The position numbers and the translations under genes were made by a program. Source: Amylostereum areolatum (Eukaryota > Basidiomycota > Agaricomycetes > Russulales > Stereaceae). From it: a stretch of DNA of 64,000 nucleotides. Under the pieces are notes generated by a model. It had not been told where the DNA came from and ran no database searches. It saw only the letters and a list, made by a program, of their open reading frames with translations. Of the stretch, positions 1 through 10,592 are shown in pieces (the first letter of the stretch is position 1; every line of letters begins with the position of its first letter). The stretch lies in contig SAXG01000005.1 in assembly GCA_012932865.1 (NCBI GenBank), positions 1,047,121 to 1,111,120 of the forward strand, read 5' to 3'.

Positions 1-162
1 GATTCCGCGGCGTCGGTGGCAATCGAATGGCACGCGTTGTTGATCGAGTCACGTGGCTGGTGAATTCACGACGCGTATAGACTGACGCGTGCGACGCGCT
101 GGGTTCGTTCCAAGTCCCAACACTATCCCGTACCCTCATCTCATTCTTGTCTATCATTTCGA

Positions 163-847
163 ATGGCAAAGGTTAGCACAACAGCTCCGTTGCATGTTCC
201 CCTATTCTCTGACAACACTCCACCAGCCAAGTTCCACTGCTACGAAGCCCGCCTCGAAGGCGGGAAAGGGCCAGTATCGCCAGCCCCGAAGAGCGTGAAG
301 GAGGAAACAACCAAAAAAGCCAAGGCCGCGAAGAAGACTGCGAAAGGGTCCACCTCAGGTGGAGATGGTGAGAAGAAGAAGAGGAAGAAGGCAAGGAAAG
401 AGACATACAGTACTTACATCTACCGGGGTAAGTCTAGTACACTTGCGGTGTTCTCTGTCGCTATCACCCGCTGTGGCCTATAGTGCTCAAGCAAGTTCAT
501 CCGGACACGGGGGTCTCCAACCGCGCGATGCGGTCCCAACTCATTTGTCAATGACATCTTCGAGCGTATCGCGAAACGAGCTCCTTCCAGTGAGTACTGA
601 TCACTCGACTCGTCGTATGATTTCCTCAGCTTGCTAATAATATGTTCGACAGATCTTGCTAAAATCAACAAGAAGTCAACGCTCTCGTCTCGAGAGATCC
701 AGACTGCTGTCCGCCTGATTCTCCCTGGAGAGCTGTCCAAGCACGCGATATCTGAGGGCACCAAGTCCGTCACCAGTAAGTCTGATCACGGTCATAAGTC
801 ATAGTTGGTGTCTTATACTAGGGCCTTTAGAATTCTCTAGCAAGTAA
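163..847 (+). CDS. HTB1: Histone H2B (with apparent frame breaks)
   Basis: Core nucleosomal histone H2B, which pairs with H2A in chromatin. The first exon is only MAK (163-171); intron 172-231 then leads to a Lys/Ala/Ser-rich tail. The histone fold begins at [17 protein letters not shown] and continues across intron 428-483 with [16 protein letters not shown], then [12 protein letters not shown], intron 590-652, [20 protein letters not shown] and [12 protein letters not shown] last intron, 776-830, gives the usual ending KFSSK and stop. Two places do not keep frame: near 267-271 in the tail, and near 531-537, where the expected residues between NRAM and NSFVND are two bases short. All splice sites fit and the rest is well conserved, so I infer a real gene with base-call errors; a recent pseudogene is the alternative. 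It converges on PRCC. Confidence 0.85.
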
Positions 848-1184
848 TATAGTATCTGTATCCGCCCTTTTGACATGCCTTTCGTTCATTGCTTTCTTGT
901 TTGTGCGCTGCTCACTGTAATTGTATTCAGTCGACCCTGTCTCCGCTCCTTGGCAAGATACTGTACATATGTGTGTATGTAAAAGTGGAGTAAATTACAT
1001 TGCTTGATACATGACATGGTACAGGCATTGTCGAGTGAAGTCACGGATGCGGTAAGAACTGTCCTCGAGCAAGCACGTAAAACGTGTCGTACAACACTGA
1101 CACTATATGATGTGATAGCACGAGGGACAAAAGAATTAGGAACTCTTGAAAGTATACGAGTAGTGCCCGTACGCAAGGTACGCA
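848..1184. other. Intergenic, H2B/PRCC convergent
   Basis: This is the 3' region shared by the convergent H2B and PRCC genes. Both strands carry open frames here, but neither has a convincing family match or splice pattern. I see no RNA gene or repeat in it. Confidence 0.6.
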
Positions 1185-2538
1185 TTAAAAACCTAAGGAC
1201 TTATGAGAACCACGTAAGTAAATTGACTGGTTGTGCGCTCACCGTATTTATTACCAGCCTCCTTCCGATTACGACGTCCCTCTGCTATCTTGGCTTCGAG
1301 CGCATCGCGATTCTCATATGCGTCGGCCAACAGAGTTGTCAGCTGATGTCGTGTGCGAGCCCCTTTGCCCAGCTTGGAGCCCTGAACAAATATGCTTAGA
1401 AAAGGAAGGCGATGAGACAGTCGCCGACACAACGCACCTTGATGTTCATTTTCGGGGCAGCGGGGACACCGGAATCCTGTGTTAAAGCTTTCTTCTCCTC
1501 ACGTTCCTGGATCTCCTTCTTCGCCCTCTCCATCTCCTTGTGCGCGTTCACTTCTTGTGTTTCGTCGGCATCCGCCCCTTCGAATCCTCTTTCTAACCCC
1601 TTCTCCAGAGCGCGCACTTGTGCGTCGTACTCCGCCTTCCATTTGGTGTAGAATCTCTGATAATAGCCTGGTTCGTATGCTGCCCAAGACCCAGATGGCA
1701 GTCTGTAGTACCCGGGATATTCGTCGGTGGGAGAAGGCTCTGGAGGAACGTAATCCTCAACCTTTGGTGCGGACGAGACCTTCGGAAGACTAGTTATATT
1801 GCTCCTCGACGAGGACGGGGAGGGAGAGATGTCTTAGGATCGTAAGACACGCTAGTCTCGAAGGGAGAACGGAAGCTCCGTACCTAAGGAGAAGAAATCG
1901 ACAGCGGGTGCGGCCGGTGGAGGAGGTTTAGAGGTATGCTGCCTGGTGGTCCGCGTATCAGGATCCTCAAGAGATATGTTCGCCTTGTTTCTAGTTAACG
2001 AGGGAGGTATAAAAGACCGTGAAGGCAAAGGGGTGGTGTCTTGCAGCGTTGGGTCCGCTGTAACGTCGTTATCCTCCAGATTCCCCCCCTCCGCACCTAG
2101 TCCTGCCGTCGACTGATCACGGGATGTATTGAAGACCAGTCCAGGCCTCCCACCCCCACCAAGAACTCGTTGAGGTACAGGAGCCTCGGGTAGCTTCTGC
2201 TTAGGGGCCGGGAGCATGGAAAAGAGTGTTGACGAACCAGCACCTTTGGTGTCTACACGGGCCTTCTTGGCGGGGCGAGTACCGTCGAGGTCGTCTGCGT
2301 CATCTTTCAACACAGAGGGCAGGTCGATAGTGATCCTTTTCGCTGGCCTTTTCGACTTTGAGGCCGGTAAGGTCTTGGACAACTTGGAGCCAAAGGAGTT
2401 GCCATTCGGTGAATGAGGAAGAAGATCGGATTTCTGTGAAGAAGGTAAGGGAGATGATTTGGATTTAGATGAAGACGGCTGGTGAAGGGTTTCGTTGTCG
2501 CTGTCACTGTCATTGTCGCTGCCGTATTCGACAAGCAT
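1185..2538 (-). CDS. PRCC: PRCC-domain nuclear protein
   Basis: Homologue of PRCC, a nuclear protein linked in animals to pre-mRNA splicing and to MAD2B. The start MLVEYGSDNDSDSDNE is typical of the family. A long Ser/Pro/Lys-rich disordered part with basic KRPAKR and RPAKKAR stretches follows. The conserved C-terminal domain is YPGYYRLPSGSWAAYEPGYY, then a charged coiled-coil-like segment (about 1400-1617), then RHQLTTLLADAYENRDALE and KIAEGRRNRKEAGNKYG. The final 50-nt intron (1193-1242) splits the last glycine codon, and the last exon gives GF-stop, exactly the family ending. At least three more short introns lie in the C-terminal half. No frame break was seen. Family assignment is firm; the exact function in fungi is inferred from the family. 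Confidence 0.9.
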
Positions 2539-2604
2539 GATGGTGATGGTAGCGGTTCGAGTAAGTAACGTTACACAATGTCACACTCTAGGAAATCATG
2601 GCAG

Positions 2605-2610
2605 TCCCCG
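2605..2610. repeat. Left copy of 6-bp target site duplication
   Basis: TCCCCG directly abuts the left inverted terminus of the element and is repeated exactly at 3345-3350, directly abutting the right terminus. Confidence 0.55.
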
Positions 2611-2647
2611 CAGGCCCCCCCCCCTAATGCCCATAACGGTTATATCC
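2611..2647 (+). repeat. Left terminal inverted repeat
   Basis: Inverted partner of 3301-3344. The inner 19 bases differ at one position and the outer nine match exactly. Confidence 0.6.
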
Positions 2648-3300
2648 GAAAATCCTGAACTTTTGGCACTTCCGTCAGCGCACGTTTTGGCAGATTTTGC
2701 TCGCTTCCGTCAGCGATATGGATATGACCTCCGTTTTTTGGCCGATCCCGTCCGCATTCGGGATACAAGATAGGATGGACCTTTGTCCGTCCGCATTGGA
2801 GGATACCACCTCACAAGCAGCACCTGTCTGCATGATTTGGACCACCACGCCAGCGCCGCTTCAAAACCAGAGCTTCACAGTGTAGAATCATTGCCCGTAC
2901 TCTCTAGTTTATAAAATTGTACAGTACATAGCACACGATATGCAATACTTAGGATGTATTTTGCGGTAGTTGATTGTTTCGAGCACGGAGGGTGTTTTTG
3001 CGGACATCTACAATCCTCAGACCGTGCGTACCCTCGCACATCGCGACCTCACAGAGGAACAGCCACCCCTACCTGTCACAGAGAACCCGTTGACAGACTT
3101 ATCATCACCGCGGGCGGTCGAGACACCGGAGGTTTTCACCAACGTCCCCTCAAGTGTCCGTCCGCATGCGGATCGGACCTCATGTCAGACGGACCCTTTC
3201 CGTACGCACTTTGGATGCAACATTTGCCCGAATTTTGGCCCTTCCGTCAGCGTTTGGATCGGAGATGAGGCCAGAATTTCGACCGGTTCTGTCAGCATTT

Positions 3301-3344
3301 GGATATAACTGTTATGGGCTTTAGGGCCCTAGGGAGGGGGCCTG
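3301..3344 (-). repeat. Right terminal inverted repeat
   Basis: Inverted partner of 2611-2647, longer by seven bases in its GGGCCCTAGGGA centre. Confidence 0.6.
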
Positions 3345-3350
3345 TCCCCG
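3345..3350. repeat. Right copy of 6-bp target site duplication
   Basis: TCCCCG, identical to 2605-2610 and directly next to the right terminus. Confidence 0.55.
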
Positions 3351-4019
3351 CGCGCGGGGAAAGAAGTCGTCTCGCGCCGTCCCTTGTAGCGATTACTGTA
3401 GCTAGCTATGATCCAAATGAAATGAGCTTCACCTGTTTTGTAGTCCCAAATTTGAAGGTACTGAAGGACTCGGAGGTCTCCCCCCGTTTGGACACTCCGC
3501 ACGTACTGGAAATTCAAAAAGATGGACTTGTTTATACATCTACATAAACTCCACGACATACCATGGTAAAACATGGACATGCGAAGTCTGCGGACGTCCT
3601 CGCCGTCTCGAGGAGCCCACAAGAGCTTCAAGTCGGAGTCGGAAATTCATGGCTTCAAGTCAAAGTTTGAAATTTGAAAGCTTTACAGTATGTACTACAC
3701 ATATTCAGAGTCTGCTGTAAATTATTGCGGGTGTCATCATACCACCTCAGGCCTGAGGCCTTCAGGTCTCAAGCTCACACATACCACAAACAGTGTTCGT
3801 CAGCCTGCAGGGATCTGCGCCAAAAGGTACGCAGTGCTGGCTCGGCAAAGGACCTACTTCAAAGGCGTGCGCTTCAAACTTCAAGCTTCCGAGTCAAGGC
3901 CCACCCCGGTTGTCACAATGTTCAGCAAAAAAACAAGACACATAAATTCATGTATGTAGTGCTATCTCTTCATCTCAAGGGCCACTTGTCGCCCCATCAA
4001 CAAAGATAGTACCACAACC

Positions 4020-7000
4020 CTAGTGACCAAGGACAGTGCTCTTTAAAACGCCGGCGTCTACCTTCCCCCCTGCGACGGGACGGCGAAGCTTGTTCTCGCC
4101 TGTCAAGCCGTCAGAATTGGCGATCACACGAACAACAGATATCTCTCACCCCCTCGCACTACGAATTGCGCGCTGGCAAAGCCGTCTAAGTTCGGGTTGC
4201 CTGTATACCTCAGAAGCGTTGAGGAACAACCCCACAAACATGAAATTGTACGCACTGATGTTGTTCATAGCATAGTAAGTCGCCATCACCTCTGACGGGT
4301 TGACAGTGAGCGTAAAAAATCCGCGGTAAGAGGCTTCGCTCCATTGCAGTTGATTGTTGACCGTGACAAAGCTTTTTGAAGCCTCATCTGCAACAGCGGG
4401 GGAAACATCTGCGCCAAGCGGTGAAGACGACGTGACCGCCGTGCCGGCGAATTCAACTCCTAGCGCGTTCTTTCCGGTAACAGGATCGTAACTGAATGGT
4501 CCGTTAAATAACATGTCAATCAGGATGAGTGATATCTTACGTCGTGTCATTAGTGTCTACCCCCAACGGACGGTGAGTACTTGCTTGATGATATAAAGAG
4601 TATTCCAATACTTACGCGCGAGGTCCGACACCCAATTAGCATGGCTGTCGCCAGCAAGAATAATTGTGTTGTCGATCTTATGTTTTTGTACGTGATCCAG
4701 AATACGCTCGCGGTTGGCCACATATCCGTCCCAGGCGTCCTGTTGCACGGTAGATAAGTCACATATCAGCTCTATCACGGAGGAAAGTCCTTACCACGTC
4801 CACTACAGAATGATGTCGTTCAGCGGTTTATTTGTGTGATAATGCGTGAACATACATTGCCCACTCTCATTCAATCGTGTAAAGACAATCTGCTGTCTAT
4901 CTATTCGTCAATAATCAAACCATTTTCAAAGACAAGTGCCACACACCCGATGATGCGCCAAACTGCACCACGAGATTTAGACTGGGACATTGTATCGAGT
5001 AACCCTTGCGAAGACTACTCTTAGCGTGCATTTCTGATTTGATAGAAGTGGCAATCACAAGCTTCCTGGGCAGCTCCCATAAGCGACCGGTTGGGGAAGG
5101 TCGATATGCTCTCGATGACTAGTGGGAGAATGAGGGTTAATCACTTCTAGATAGATACCATGTCAACTCACATTCTGCTATAATCAAGGTTCCTTCCACG
5201 CGGACGATGAGTACATGAGTCCACACCTGTATTGTAGTATAACTAACGGATGTTACCAACGATAAATGCCAGTGGTAGACCAACGCAAGAGTAGACAGAC
5301 TTACATCAGTGATGTCGCGGTCGTATTGCCCTGTATATAGAATGAGGATCGAGGAACTAGACCAAGAGACTAGCTATCGCATACGTGTGTCGAGCATCGT
5401 CAGATCCTACAACACGAGCATTAAATATTAACAGCCCATCAAGGAACAACCAAGTACAGAGTTTCGTCACCAGGAGCTTTCCTATCTTGAAGTTGCGCCA
5501 CAAGCGAAGCTTGTCGTCGGCGTCGACTTGCCTGACCGGCATCCATTCGTGGTATGCGCGCACGGCCGCCAGCTTCCTATCGGTAAAACATGCGCCAGAG
5601 GGTGAAAAGTTACAACCAATCTCCGAGTCATTCGAGTTGGCAGTGCCAGCCTTCCACGCCTGATCGGCAACCTGTTGATGCCTTGTAAGTTATCTGAATC
5701 TCATAATCAAGAATACCGCAACACCCACCTCGTGGTCATCCTGATATAAATTTGCAATCAGATAGATACTGAGCTCTACTGTGTCTGTACCCGGTACTCC
5801 TCACCCTGTGGATTGGTTAGAGGAAACTGGACTCAGAGACGGAATACGAACACTCACCAAACTGTAATCCATGGGGCACTCTCGTGAGCATACATAAGGC
5901 TAGAATCTGTTCGATATTGATTGAGACGTTGCCTATAGTCATGAATAGTTGCAAGTTCGCGGCCAAGGACAGGCCGACCAATGGGGTCTCTGACGTTCAA
6001 TTGCAGGATGTAAGCCACGAGCCTGTGGCTAAATGTGCGCAAAGCTTACCCATTACCGAGAGACTCATATATCTGAAAGAATCGCTGTAGTCATTACGCA
6101 CATAATCATATTGTACAGAACACCAACGTAGTCACCTAAGTGGATGAAGACATCCGCTGACGTATTGTGAGCAGCAAACCCGTAAGCGTTGAACCACCCT
6201 GTGTCGTGTGAAGATGAGCGTGAGCGTTAGGGAGAGTATTGAAAGGAAGTACCCGACTGGAACTGTGAACAAGAAAACACGGCAAGCGTTAAATCTTTCC
6301 CGCTGTTGACTTCGTCTGCAGGAGCTGCATGAAACATCGATAGACGTTATCATATCCAACATAGTGAGAACGTACTATCCGCATGGGAGATCGTCCTTGT
6401 CCTACCCATCGGGCTAACACTTGAAGAGTTCGTGCAGTCCGAAAACTGGTAGAAGTACTTCGTATCGGGGAGTAACCCCGTCGCCTCTACTTTGACCGTA
6501 AAGTCGACATCATAAGATGTGAATGCCTGACCAGAATCGACTGGAGGACCCTGCATGTCTGAGGTGAAGACAGCATAGTTGACGCAAACGGGAACCGATT
6601 GGTCCGGGACAGGAGCAGTGCCTTGTACGACAGCCTCGGGGACCGCTCGCGTCCAGAGCAACACGGAATCGTCCAAAGGATCGCCCTGTGGCACGTTAAG
6701 CGACTCCCTAATACACGTATCGAAGATATTCATACGCTGGCAACTGTCGAACGATGAGCGGAGGACCTGATTTCAAGAACGGAGGGCTTACCAGAGTGTG
6801 TGAAGTTCAACCCGCCATCCCAAACGAACGGGCTCTGTATAGTTTGAAGTCGCCCAGATCGGTACCGGACTACAGGCGAGAGCGAGAGAACTGACATTCA
6901 CTGAAGTCACTCCCGTAGAACGTGGGGTAGTGGTTGTCGGCGAATACGTTGACTTCCTGGCCTTCTTGCCTTCGCGCAAGTTCAACATGTCGAGAGTGAA

Positions 7001-7168
7001 TTTCGTGAGTATCACGTGCAAACTGAGACCAGCATGTAAGTCCTGGTCAGACGATACAAGGATAATATTTGCCTGAGGGTGATTTTCGAAGGGAGACTTG
7101 TACACCAAATTGCGATCCAGGAGGGTAGTTGCAGAAGCGACCGCACACAAGATGAACAGGGAAAACAT
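4020..7168 (-). CDS. PhoD-like secreted phosphatase/phosphodiesterase
   Basis: Metal-dependent phosphatase of the PhoD family, probably secreted. The N-terminus MFSLFILCAVASATT looks like a signal peptide. Family motifs follow in order across many short introns: GDPLDDSVLLWTRAVP, the fibronectin-like N-terminal domain, HNTSADVFIHLGDYV, a metal-site DDHEV, a Cys-containing stretch, AYHEWMPVRQ, NRSLMG, SKSRGAVWRIIG, and the metal-binding AGDSHANWVSD. The end was found by splicing: NPNLDGFASAQFVVRG, then an intron, then GENKLRRPVAGGKVDAGVLK and a stop at 4020, which matches the family C-terminus. There are more than ten introns of about 50-60 nt. The role is inferred as phosphate release from organic esters outside the cell; substrate is unknown. 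Confidence 0.9.
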
Positions 7169-7883
7169 GGCGTTTCGGCCCTGCTTGAACCGCCGAAGGC
7201 CTCGTTGCTTTTATATCGGACCTGGCGCCTTCTTGAGTAGACGAATGAGAGCAGCTGACTGCAACGCGGAGAGCCGCTAGCCAGAAGCCCCATCCATTGT
7301 CCAGTTGACATCGCACGTTCGTGTGTATACGTCACCTGCACGCATGGCTGCAGCTAAATCGAGGATTGTAGACGGCTTTTGCGCATTCTACGCTCACGCA
7401 TTCTTGGGACCGAACAAATAACGCGGACAGATTCCATTGCATGCTCTCCCCACCGGAGTTGCGCTGTCCTGCTGTCCTTGCCGTCATTGCATAGTGGATG
7501 TGGCAGCAGCCAAGAAGGGCAAAATCCTACCCCCCCCCCCCCCATAGATCGTTTGTCCCGCTCCAAAGGTAAACAAAAATATGAAGGGCGTAAGATGCGA
7601 ATAGGGCCTACAATCTTCGACTCGGCTGTCAAAGCCAAGAGCCAATGCCTGTGGGTATGTAGGAACAAAGGAGAAGCTATCTCCGCTCTATTGATCGAGG
7701 TAGGAAGGGGCACCGAATAACCCGTGAAGATCGATGGGGCTGGCCTCGTCTTCGGCCATTCTACCTTGATACGGAGCCTCTGTGTATGAACGTCAACGGC
7801 GAGGTTGGACGGCTGGAAGGATGTACAACAGACCAATGAGCGAGTATTCCTGGATAGGAAACGGGTGGACTGACCTTATGGCA
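7169..7883. other. Intergenic between phosphatase and SPB4
   Basis: This 0.7-kb gap is the promoter side of the phosphatase and the 3' side of SPB4. Apart from a 14-base C run I see no motif or gene. Confidence 0.5.
7530..7543 (+). repeat. Poly-C run
   Basis: Fourteen consecutive C residues; its true length is likely uncertain in the assembly. Confidence 0.8.
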
Positions 7884-10342
7884 TCACAGTCCTGCAAACT
7901 GCTCATCGAAGGCAGTCTCGTTAACAACGCCCTTCTTGACCTTTTTTGCCAGCCGTTCTTCACGTGCGAGGTCCTCCCAATCGTCCTCCTCATCTTCTTC
8001 TTCGAGCGACCTCTTTGCCCCAGCCTCGACGTTTGCCTTGTTTTCAGGTCCATTCTGTGAATCCTCCCATTTCTTCTTTCTGTTCTTTTTTTCTCGTCTC
8101 TTTTCTCTTTCTTCTTTTTGCGTGATTTTGTTGCTCCACGCGACGTATTTCTTAGTGCGCGATGAAACCGCCGACGGAGCTTCCGCAGAGCAAGATGTCG
8201 ACCTCACGGCGAGGGTAGCAAGGCGTTTTGCTTCTTGAGCTCTGTCAACATAGGCGTAGGAATCCCACTACAAAAGGTCAGTGATGGTCGGACGTGCACG
8301 GACGTCTTGGTGCTCACAGCAACATCTTCGTCTCGCCATTCATCCTTGCTGGCGCCCTTCAACTCAGGCATACGTGGTAGACGGAGGAGTCCATAACTTC
8401 TGGCGACACCGACAAGATCCAGGTCTTTGACTCTAAATATGTACGACGCTTCATGCTTGCTATATGCCCGCACGAACGAAACGAACGCAGTTGCCGCCTA
8501 AGATACGAATAAGACGCGAACTATATCCTGGGGATGAGACATCGCGGATATACCTTGTCAGACAGCGCGCGATCTGTCAAAACTTCCTTGCGAATTGTGG
8601 ATTGGAATGACTGTACGGCGATATCCTCCGGACGATCGTCGACCTCTCGAGGGGCAGTGGTTCCGTCCTCAAGAATATATGTAAATTCTTTGACGGGTAT
8701 TTTGCGCACCGACAGGAAGTCTTCAAAGAAGGTTTTAGTGATAACAGCATCAAGCCCCGTAAGCAAAAATCCGACCTAGATATTCTCGCTCGCGGCCCAC
8801 GAGCAAAACCCAAGCTCGACCACTCTTACCTGCTCGTGCTGTACGACCACAGCGGTGAGAGAACGATTTCGTGTCTGATGGAGGGTCAAACTGCAAGACC
8901 ACATCGACATCCGGGACATCAAGGCCTCTCGCAGCAACGTCGGTGGCAAGAAGTATTGCCGGAGCGGAGGGCATGCAAACGGACGATGCAAAGGCAGACA
9001 AGGTACGACTCCGAGCGCTTGGCTGTAGATGACCATGAAGAGAAAAAAGTTGAGCTTCAGTCGATAGGAATAAAGGAAGGATCTGCCAAAGTTATCAACG
9101 ACCTCCAAACAATCTAATGTTAGGTGCTTACTCGATAGAAGTAGTCCACGCATGCGCCAGTGGCAAAGTAGATGATGAATCGAGCAGACTGATGCTCAGA
9201 GGTTTCGCACGAAACTATGCGGCTCAATTGCACGAGCTTCTCAGAAGGACGGCAAGTTAGACCATATATCTTTAAGCTGAATAGAAAGTATTCAGATCAC
9301 CTCTGTGGACACCACTTTCGCATGCCACTCACTTTGCAGGGATCCGCCGCTCTTCAACTACCTGGCTGGATCGAAGGCTCGAGCCTTCGTTATCAGAGTC
9401 GCCATCCGTTCGTTGAATGCGTTTTGCTTGTACTTTGACAACAATCCGAGCAGGGTTGCGCAAGCCTACGCGAACTAGTTCAGACATTGCATCAGCATCC
9501 GTCATTGTTGCGCTGAAAAGGCCGGTCCTCCGCTGCTTCGGAAGATGTGTCAAAATGTGCGTCAGGCTCTGCTGAAATCCCAGGTCAAGTAACCTAAAAG
9601 ATTCTGAGAAGCAGATGACAAGCCGAAGATTTCCCCATTCACCTGTCTGCTTCGTCCAAAACGAGCATATCCATCTCTTTCGTACTGACGACGTTCTTCC
9701 CAAGCCCTAGTAGAAATTCTTCTACCCTGCCTGGTGTGCCAATGATTATGTCTGCACTGGTATCGAGAAATCGTTGAACGTCTTGGGCAGGTGACGACTG
9801 GGAGGACGAAACGAGCAGCAATGCTGGGGGGAGTTGGCGATGGGATGAAGGGTGCAAGTGGTCTCCCGAAGTGGTCGAAGGCTGAGAGGAAAGAAAAAGG
9901 GAGAAGACGGAGTGAATCTGCGATGCTAGTTCTCTAAGGCAGAAAGGTCAGAACGTTATTCTACACACTTAAGCGATAATGCCGACAGGGAGGGAAGACG
10001 AGAAGAATTACCTAGTAGGGCTAATTACGAGCGCGCCGAACTCGTTTTTCTTGAGCCCGTGTTCTCTACGAGTCAGACGCTCGAGGATGGGGATGACGAA
10101 GGCGAGGGTTTTCCCGGATCCAGTAACGGCTTCAACGACAACATCTTTGTTTTTCATGAACAGTGGGATGGTAGATGCTTGGACTGGTGTCATCCGGGAA
10201 TGACCCATGGAATATATGACATCAATGCTGCAAGATCGTTAGAAGGTCTACGCAAGCAAGGAAGCGAGAGGGCATACATCCATTGAGAAAGAGGTGTGGG
10301 TAGACTTGACCAAGAGCCAGCGACGGCAGCGGAAGGAGGCAT
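7884..10342 (-). CDS. SPB4: ATP-dependent RNA helicase SPB4 (DDX55)
   Basis: DEAD-box helicase needed for maturation of the large ribosomal subunit in the nucleolus. The start is set by [21 protein letters not shown], an intron, then [20 protein letters not shown] (Q motif), which is the usual Spb4 N-terminus. Helicase motifs follow: AVTGSGKT (Walker A), [50 protein letters not shown] and [20 protein letters not shown] split codon after REREYL joins to [13 protein letters not shown], which is diagnostic for Spb4 rather than other DEAD-box proteins. The tail is a Lys/Glu-rich segment ([17 protein letters not shown]) ending in FDEQFAGL. No frame break was seen. It diverges from SOG2, with 250 bp between the start codons. 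Confidence 0.95.
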
Positions 10343-10592
10343 TGCGAGAATAAGATCTCTGGCAGAGAATCCAAAAAGCTCTCAGCGATGTGCTGTCGGA
10401 CCGTCGAAGTCCCGGGCTGCCGGTTTGGTGCCCGTGTCGGGGGATGCGGTCGGTCACGGTCCTGCCGCCCGCCATCGACCTCTACGGCTACAGGCTTTAG
10501 CTCGACGACGACGGCCGCAAGAAACCGCGTGTCTCCCCGCCTTCCCCACAGCGTCCTTTAAGGTCTGCCCCACGGCCTCTTCCCTCCCTTCC

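Larger units (their letters stand above)
2611..3344. mobile_element. MITE-like non-autonomous DNA transposon candidate
   Basis: The ends are inverted copies of each other. The left arm 2611-2647 starts CAGGCCCCC and reads inward to GCCCATAACGGTTATATCC. The reverse complement of the right arm 3301-3344 starts CAGGCCCCC and reads inward to GCCCATAACAGTTATATCC. They differ mainly by a 7-nt length change in the C-rich part. TCCCCG flanks both sides. The interior has no long reading frame and carries at least three direct copies of CTTCCGTCAGCG (2669, 2704, 3241) and a variant at 3287. No transposase is present, so it would depend on one elsewhere. The superfamily is not clear: CAGG ends recall hAT elements, but the 6-bp duplication is not the usual 8 bp. 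Confidence 0.6.
2539..4019. other. Intergenic PRCC/phosphatase with MITE-like insertion
   Basis: This 1.5-kb gap between the PRCC start and the phosphatase stop holds no gene I can support. Its left half is a transposon-like element listed separately (2611-3344). The right half has a palindromic CCTCAGGCCTGAGG stretch near 3746-3760 and short open frames without recognisable products. Confidence 0.6.

Noticed and set aside
1004..1200. Plus-strand frame with a stretch (VTDAVRTVLEQARK...LTLYDVI) faintly like the histone H4 fold, just after H2B
   Set aside because: It has an internal misfit of three residues, lacks the H4 N-terminal and YGFGG parts, has no credible start, and overlaps the last exon of PRCC on the other strand.
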